Positions 56,721-64,000 of a stretch of 64,000 nucleotides of DNA are shown here, one piece after another. How positions within the stretch are numbered: position 1 is the stretch's first letter; each line of letters opens with the position of its first letter. The stretch is taken from assembly GCF_036320965.1 (NCBI RefSeq), contig NC_092226.1, positions 24,366,502 through 24,430,501 on the forward strand, read 5' to 3'. A model generated the notes under the pieces. The model was not told the origin of the DNA, made no database searches, and saw only the letters and a list, made by a program, of their open reading frames with translations. The translations under genes were made by a program, and so were the position numbers. The DNA comes from Panulirus ornatus. Its lineage: Eukaryota > Arthropoda > Malacostraca > Decapoda > Palinuridae.

Positions 56721-59700
56721 ATGTGGCCCACACCAACACGTTCCTCCAGCCCAACACACGGCAGTGTTGTCACTGACAGCTCAGTTGGGTGGTCTCACGT
56801 TGTTGCTAATTAAGCAACTTAGTCACTGGCTGCGAGGAGCATCGACTTGTAAACGACAGCAGAAGATAATGTACCTAATTGCTCGTCCGATGTAACCGCT
56901 ACCACTCTGACGGAGAATGTTAACGGGCTCCACGACACAGCCACCCCCATGACGGACTTGGGAGAACTCGGCGCCTCGCTTATTGTCATGCATGCTCGGG
57001 GTACTGGAAGGGAGATCTTCCCAGCCGTGGTCATTCTGAGTGACACATTCGACTCGGGAGATGTATAACGTATATTAACGAACGTCCGTAACGGTAAATG
57101 TCGGGGAATTGGAGTCTACTGTGGTTTAATCCGGAGTTGTTGAGATTACAGGAGCGAGTGACTGGAAATTATAGGTTTGGTCCCTTTGCCGGATGTTCTT
57201 AGCGACCACCAACAGCTTCTGTAATGGCGGCTAATTATCGTCTTTTTCACCCGCTTTGCATATTATTGATAGCGTGGCTGGCGCGACGAGGTGGGCGGCC
57301 GAAAACTGGGCGGTCGGGCGGGTGGTTTGCTGGATAGGTGGGCGGCCTGGACAGCTCAGTACACCCAGACGGGCTATGTCACGCTCTGCTAGTTTCTATA
57401 ATTGCTATACTTTGGTTAGACAACGCTAGCTGGAGGGTTTTGTCTTCCCCATATGGTTAACCCCCCCCCCAAAGATATTTAAAGACATACACACACACAC
57501 ACACACACACAGCACCGATACCCCTAGATAGTGTATATTTGCTGCACATGTTGATACTCTCGCTAGTACTTCGTGACTAATGCCATATCTGTAGATGTGT
57601 GGTGCACGTTGGGCGTCATTTCTCGGTAAGTTTGACAGCCTCTGAGAATTCATTGTATGTTTAATGCAGTTTATCATGCCATTTGTCGTAACATTTTGTT
57701 GTATTATCGTCCGTTGTTCGTCCATCTCGTGTTTTTGCATCACTTCTTACTTAAGTGTTGCTAAAATTGTTACTTTACACTTACCGCATTATCCAAAAGG
57801 TGCGATTCAGTGTTTCATTCTAAGTTTGTCATCAAGTGAAGTCTTGTTGGATCAGCTTTTGGTCTTCAGACACACAGGAAGTACTACAATATAAAGAATT
57901 TCCGGTTAAATGTAATTCTAGGAGACTTAAATAACTACTGTTCGATTACTTTTCTTTGCTGTTCAGGGAAAATGGTCATTCAGATTTAGAGAGGGTTCTG
58001 AAGGGATTTTGGACCGACCCCATCGCGCAAGTTTCTACCCTCAGTTTTGCAACTTCAATTGTCTTGTCATATTGTATGAATACGTATGACTCTACGTAAT
58101 TACCTAAAGCACCATCTGACTTCCCCACCGTACATGATAAACCACAACTACTCTCCCTCAACTGATGTAGCACCAGTTTTTAGGGGTAATATTGTGGTTT
58201 ACGTAAAAGGAAAAAGAACTACTTAAAACTATCTAAACCAACTTAACCTTACCCAGTCTAATCGAGATTCAGATGTATTTGGTCGAGTACTATTGAACAA
58301 AGCAAAGCTTCATATGCTAACTACTTTAAAGAATTCACTGGATTAGTCGGACTCAAACCTAAAGGAGCAGAGTTAGATTGCGTCAGGACTAGGTTGATTA
58401 GCTTTCATTCGGTCGACTTTTGACATGATCGTTACATTGTCCTTTTGTTATGTTATTTTTTTTTTATATATTTTCATTATTACATTGTCACACGGCGGGT
58501 TTCCCTTTGTCATGGAACACCACTTGGCTCCTCATTGCGTCTTGGGAGTGACTTGCCTGATCCTTCTTAGTCTTGAAAGGTTGACTGATGGATTGATCTG
58601 GAAGGTTAGCAGACTTAAAGCCTTTGCATCACTTGTTCAGATATCAATGCTGGCTGTTTAGTCTGGGGCATCAGCTGAGTCTCTACTACCACCGGAACAT
58701 CATCTAACTCTCCAACAATCCAAATACCCAAGTTATCAGTCAACTGTTTTACAGAATACGTGAATGGTTATCTGTTGTTTTCTAGAACGTTCATGCTAAC
58801 TCCCTACCTGGAACCCCATTTGTCTCCATGATCTCTTAGAATAGTAACATAATTCTCCACGACCTGAAGCACCAGCATACCTTTTTTTTTTTCACCATTT
58901 CGAACGTCGGTGTACCTGGCATATGGAACGATGGTTTATCTTTGATCACCTGGGACACTCTTCTATTAACCTGGCACCTGGAACTCTACTCGAAGCTACA
59001 TGGGTCCATAATCCTCCTCCACCTGAAATATCAAGCCAGTTACTCGTCCTTCACCAGCTGACGGTGCACACCACTTCGTTGTGCGCTACTGGATTTCACC
59101 ACCCAGAGCACAATTTGACGGTCCACAACTGGAGATTCCAACTTGTTTTCCAGCTCCTCCTCGAATTTCAGCTAGCTTTCCAGCATTTTCAACTGGAGCT
59201 GATTGTTTGCTGGAACACCATCAGATATCTCTGACTCTGTTGCTTCTTGACTGCCAAGTGACTGTTCTTTTCCTTTTGGAGCGTCACAGCTCGTTGCACC
59301 TTCCCTGGAACAGGAGATAATTCCCCATTACCTGAAACATCCATTCTTATTTCCTTCATCAAAATTACCAGCTGATTCCTTTACATGGTATGTTATATTG
59401 ACCCATCTAAGGTAACTAACTCTCGACCCTCTGCAGCGTTACTTCACCTCTCACGTCCTCTTTGAATACCAGGAAACGGAACCCCAGAAATATTTACCAT
59501 CGTTTTTTCTTCAAGTATTCACATAGTACCCGTTATCATTACTCGGGAAGAACACTCGCTTGCCTATGTATATGCGGTTGATGTAACAGCCCGCGTATCC
59601 TCCAGGTGATGGCGTCTGGAAATTGTTCCTAAACGTCTGCTGACTGCCGGCGGGAGACCTCCCCGTCACCTTCGTCACCACAGTGTCAGCTTTCCAGCGG

Positions 59701-60545
59701 CAGGTGTTTGTTGGCTGTCTCTGGTGAAGTGCCTAATGGATCGCTTTTCTGAGTTGTTTCGAGGGGCCTTTCTCCGTCATTCGCCAGATGACATACCTCG
59801 CAAGTCTGAGAGAAAAAAAAAAAGAACCGTATGAACGAGCGTGACACTTGCTACTTCGAGGCATAGTTTTATTTATGATTGGTATCACACAATTTCTTTA
59901 CCACGGTAAACTCCTTTTTCCTCTTCTGTTGGCAGTTCTCCTCTTTACGATTTCTCCCGATTTACGAAAGGTGATGCCCTTTCTGCTCCCAAGTTGCCTC
60001 TCCTGGGCTTCATACAGACTGACTAGCCATCGGCCGCCCCAGCTGACGAACCATCGCTTCCGTAAGGCCGATCAGTATTGACCTTTGGCTTTAGTTAACC
60101 TTAAGGTCTACGGCCTCGTCTAACCCGACCGGTACTCTCCCTGCCCGAGATGACTAGCCCTCACCCCTACAAATCTTACCAGCCTAACAACATTGCTTGT
60201 GTCTTCAGAGCTCATTAGCCATCACTCTCGCAAACTTACTTTCACCGTAGCCAATCTCAACAGTTCTCGACTTCGTCTTGTTCACCATCCGTCACCGTAG
60301 CTATGCTGACCAAAATCCTTATGGTTCGGAGTTCGTCTGTTTTTTTTTTTCTCGTTATCCCAACACCACTTATAATAGGATTCATGAACAGACCAGGAGT
60401 AAATACTTTCAAATATTCACACATACCGACGCATTTGTATACGTTTGCATATCCATCCGTGCACACGCATACCCACTCGCATACATAAGCGAACACAGTC
60501 ACGCACGTTTATCTGCATGGTCTCGCACACGCACATACCGCTATC
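56721..60545. other. 3.8 kb without recognisable genes
   Basis: It contains a short (CA)n at 57491-57510. A patch at 58770-59340 has repeated cacctggaac-type words, possibly a decayed tandem array. No domain-bearing ORF was seen. Confidence 0.4.
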
Positions 60546-60708
60546 TCGCGGACCTCCGTGGTGTAGCGGTTAGTGTTACTGCATGCAAGGGCCGCCTGGA
60601 ATCAAAGCTGCGTAGGTTCGAATCCTGATTATTGCAGCCGGTCCACAGTCCACCTAGCTGTTCAGCCTCAAGGGGCTGGTCTATAGAATTGGTGCATGGC
60701 ATAGGCTA
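60546..60708 (+). mobile_element. tRNA-derived SINE, copy 2
   Basis: The head has cctccgtggtgtagcggtta (A box about 60559-60571) and a canonical B box ggttcgaatcc (60615-60625). The body holds ggggctggtctataga and the end is GT-rich (60711-60727). Both internal promoter boxes are better preserved than in the copy at 37172. The poly(T) of the minus-strand LINE R13 begins about 25 bp after its end. Confidence 0.78.
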
Positions 60709-60733
60709 CGGTGTGCGTGTATGTGCATGCATA

Positions 60734-62722
60734 TTTTTTTTTTTTTTTTTGCTTTGTCGCTGTCTCCCGCGTTTGCGAGGTAGCGCAAAGAAATGGCACA
60801 ACCCACCCCCATACACATGTATATACATACACGTCCCCACACGCAAATATACATACCCATACATCTAAATGTACACAGATATATACACACACAGACATAT
60901 ACATATATGCAGATGCACACAATTCACACTGCCTTTATTCATTTCCATCGCCACCTTCACACATGGAATAACATCCCCCTCCCCCCTCATGTGTGCGAGG
61001 TAGCGCTAGGAAGAGACAACAAAGGCCCCATTCGTTCACACTCAGTCTCTAGCTGTCATGCAATAATGCCCGAAACCACAGCTCCCTTTCCACATCCAGA
61101 CCCCACAGAACTTTCCATGGTTTACCCCAGACGCTTCACATGCCCTGATTCAATCCATTGACAGCACGTCGACCCCGGTATACCACATCGATCCAGTTCA
61201 CTCTATTCCTTGCCCGTCTTTCACCCTCCTGCATGTTCAGGCCCCGATCACTCAAAATCTTTTTCACTCCATCTTTCCACCTCCAATTTGGTCTCCCACT
61301 TCTCTCGTTCCCTCCACCTCCGACACATATATCCTCTTGCTCGATCTTTCCTCACTCATTCTCTCCATGTGCCCAAACCATTTCAAAACACCCTCTTCTG
61401 CTTTCTCAACCCCCCTCTTCTTATTTCCACACATCTCTCTTACCCTTACATTACTTACTCGATCAAACCACCTCACACCACATATTGTCCTCAAACATCT
61501 CATTTCCAGCACATCCACCCTCCTGCGCATAACTCTATCCATAGCCCACGCCTCGCAACCATACAACATTGTTGGAACCACTATTCCTTAAAACATAGCC
61601 ATTTTTGCTTTCGGAGATAATGTTCTCGACTTCCACACATTCTTCAAGGCTCCCAGGATTTTCGCTCCCTCCCCCACCCTATGATTCACTTCCGCTTCCA
61701 TAGTTCCATCCGCTGCCAGATCCACTCCCAGATATCTAAAACACTTTATTTCCTCCAGTTTTTCTCCATTCAAACTTACCTCCCTATTGACTTGACCCTC
61801 AACCCTACTGTACCTAATAACCTTGCTCTCATTCACATTTACTCTTAACTTTCTTCTTTCACACACTTTACCAAACTCAGTCACCAGCTTCTGCAGTTTC
61901 TTACATGAATCAGCCACCAGCGCTGTATCATCAGCGAACAACAACTGACTCATTTCCCAAGCTCTCTTATCCCCAACAGACTGCATACATGCCCCTCTTT
62001 CCAAAACTCTTGCATTCACCTCCCTAACAACCCCATCCATAAACAAGTTAAACAACCATGGAGACATCACACACTCCTGCCGCAAACCTACATTCACTGA
62101 GAACCAATCACTTTCCTCTCTTCCTACACGTACACATGCCTTACATCCTCGATAAAAACTTTTCACTGCTTCTAACAACTTGCCTTCCACACCATATATT
62201 CTTAGTACCTTCCACAGAGCATCTCTATCAACTCTATCATATGCTTTCTCCAGATCCATAAATGCTACATACAAATCCATTTGCTTTTCTAAGTATTTCT
62301 CACATACATTCTTCAAAGCAAACACCTGATCCACACATCCTCAACCACTTCTGAAACCACACTGCTCTTCCCCAATCTGATGCTCTGTACATGCCTTCAC
62401 CCTCTCAATCAATACCCTCCCATATAATTTACCAGGAATACTCAACAAACTTACACCTCTGTAATTTGAGCACTCACTCGTATCCCCTTTGCCTTTATAC
62501 AATGGCACTATGCACGCATTCCGCCAATCCTCAGGCACCTCACCATGAATCATACATACGTTAAATAACCTTATCAACCAATGAACAATACAGTCACCCC
62601 ATTTTTTGATAAATTCCATTGCAATACCATGCAAACCTGCTGTCTTGCAGGCTTTCATCTTCCGCAAAGCTTTTACTACCTCTTCTCTGTTTACCAAATC
62701 ATTTTCCCTAACTCTCTCACTT
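60734..62722 (-). mobile_element. RTE-like LINE copy R13, longest copy, long-type 3' UTR
   Basis: This 2-kb minus-strand insertion has T17 (poly(A)), the terminal hairpin at 60758-60785, and a long UTR (about 340 bp) containing a second gcgaggtagcg at 60997. The ORF runs from MVNREEVVKALRKMKACK (62697) to the C-terminus. The 5' end is truncated at ctctcacttt (62722). There is no (TA)n at either end, only gcatgcatat on the 3' side, which makes it an exception to the TA association. Confidence 0.9.
61140..62697 (-). pseudogene. Reverse transcriptase ORF of R13, three disabling changes
   Basis: In order on the minus strand: VNREEVVKALRKMKACKTAG, WRNACIVPLYKGKGDTSECS, SIPGKLYGRVLIERV, then CGFRSG followed by an in-frame TGA (AGA to TGA, near 62340). 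The frame resumes at GCVDQVFALKN, YVAFMDLEKAYDRVDRDAL, LRQECVMSPWLFNLFMDG (G to E in the usual RQGC) and LLFADDTALVADS (FADD codons 61927-61938), to AMF followed by TAA (GAA to TAA, near 61588). It continues through YGCEAWAMD and WFGHMERM to a 1-bp deletion near 61300 that disrupts GRPNWRWKDG. In this lineage the C-terminus extends about 11 codons beyond VYRG to the next TGA. Confidence 0.82.
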
Positions 62723-63437
62723 TAAAGAGGGATTCGAACCGTCATTCTGAGATGTCACTTATGATATTCTGAAGTTCATTGTAAAGTTACGTAAGCTACA
62801 AGCAGGCAAAGGCACTTAGGGAAAGAGGCTGCGAAACACAGCAGCCTTGCCCTGCCCTGTGTCAGACATAGTCAAGAACTTCAAGTGATGCGGATGCTAG
62901 TCTGACTGGTAGTAAGCAGAAGAGAGATGGTGTTCAAGGATTGAATTAGGAAAAAACAAACCTGATACTGTTGGAAAAGAAGAAAAAAAAAGTTTACTAA
63001 GAAGATTAGATCCCACTTAATGTGTGATAGCGAGGTAGGGGAGATATGGCAAAGGAGGAACGGGGACTGGCCATCTTAATATTGGAAAGCTTAAAGAATA
63101 AGGAATCGCCTTATATCTGTTCTCCTTGCATTGGGGAAGAAGCTGTGCTGTTGGTAAAGTGTCACCCTATGACACCCCACACATTGTAATGACGAAGTAC
63201 TGTTAACTTGTTGAATCCTGTGTATACGATTTATACATTAAACTGTTTACGTGTGCATCTGAAGTAGCCTGCTGCGTTCCCACTCGTCTGTACACATCTG
63301 AAAGCAGACTGTGTCTAAACTTAAGACTGCTCAAGTCTTAGTCTCGTGCACAGTGGCCTCGATAGACAGCACAGTTATTTTTACATATGAAAGAAAAAAA
63401 ACTCGGATGTGGAGAAAAATGTTGCGGGTGATGGGGA

Positions 63438-63504
<67 letters not shown>

Positions 63505-64000
63505 CAGAGAGGTAAACAAGCTAATGGTCTGCTCATGATACACTCACGAGCTTTTCTTGTCATTGTTACCAAAATCTGAATTGCTCTCGCGAGGCACTCA
63601 CCGTGACGCTCTGCTTTGTCGATGGTGCAACAGTGAGGTGTATACCTGCACGAGTTGTCCTCGCCTTCACCTCAGTACTTTCGGGACGTTGAAATAAGGT
63701 ATCCGCCATGGTTTCTCTCTTCTTGAACCACGTCATATACCTTGTGAATAGACATACTGCCATGATAAAGCGTCAGTCTGAATTTTTCATCACGTAATGG
63801 CCTATTAATCAAGATTCGTTATCGTTGATTTTCACATTAAATGAAGGAATGATGTTAAATAACATGTACGTTTCTCTAAACAGATATTCATCCACTTGTT
63901 CATTTTATTCAGCGTAACTGTCATATTGTTAAAGAAGGAAGAATTATACTTTCATGGAAGGACTACTACCAAGACATTATTTTTGACCGTAGTGTTTCTT
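62723..64000. other. No gene recognised; contains (GA)n
   Basis: Unique-looking sequence to the end of the window. No domain-bearing ORF was seen. A GA tract is at 63443-63499. Confidence 0.4.
63443..63499. repeat. (GA)n microsatellite
   Basis: GA tract of about 57 bp, followed by CAGAGACAGAGAG. Confidence 0.97.

Noticed and set aside
55942..56895. 317-codon open frame
   Set aside because: C-rich, stop-poor degenerate tandem DNA. The product is Ser/Pro/His-rich with no domain, no signal of codon bias and no neighbours suggesting a gene.

Overview
The window looks like intergenic or intronic DNA from a large, repeat-rich animal genome. It is most likely an arthropod and plausibly a decapod crustacean. 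That placement is an inference from the very dense (TA)n and (GA)n microsatellites and the mix of RTE-like and CR1/Jockey-like non-LTR retrotransposons and tRNA-derived SINEs; no single-copy marker gene confirms it. I see no convincing host protein-coding gene, no rRNA and no intact tRNA. Every long reading frame is a retrotransposon fragment, a translated (TA)n or (GA)n tract (poly Tyr-Ile or Arg-Glu), or C-rich low-complexity DNA that happens to lack stops.

The dominant component is one RTE-like LINE family, called R here. It has fourteen recognisable copies. R1 (1-1950), R8 (34471-35305), R9 (48041-49581), R10 (49637-50882) and R13 (60734-62722) are young. R2 (2215-3505), R3 (14510-15320), R4 (16917-17482), R5 (25897-26525), R6 (28742-29190), R7 (33191-33852), R11 (51755-52047), R12 (53620-54300) and R14 (8746-9036) are older or short. 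All are 5'-truncated or rearranged, and the amino-terminal endonuclease domain is nowhere present. A short SINE-like family S (10550-10716, 10791-11045, 15389-15616, 21296-21530, 29704-29983, 44157-44327) ends in the same 3' stem-loop as the LINE, so it is probably mobilised by it. Most copies of R and S abut (TA)n tracts.

Other components are two copies of a tRNA-derived SINE (37176, 60546), relics of CR1/Jockey-like LINEs (30160-31500, 53075-53610, 54760-55540), a possible DDE-transposase relic (54480-54800), an unnamed dispersed repeat D (about 9113, 16745, 47250, 50883, with weaker copies), a 290-bp foldback structure followed by a hammerhead-ribozyme-like core (33853-34222), and many minisatellites of about 17, 26, 29, 32 and 40 bp.

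The points most worth following up are these. R1 has the exact architecture expected from twin-primed reverse transcription. The LINE and SINE families share a terminal hairpin. The foldback sits next to a hammerhead-like motif. A tandem duplication (16045-17235 / 17524-18515) has a second copy riddled with small deletions, which suggests an assembly or polishing artefact.
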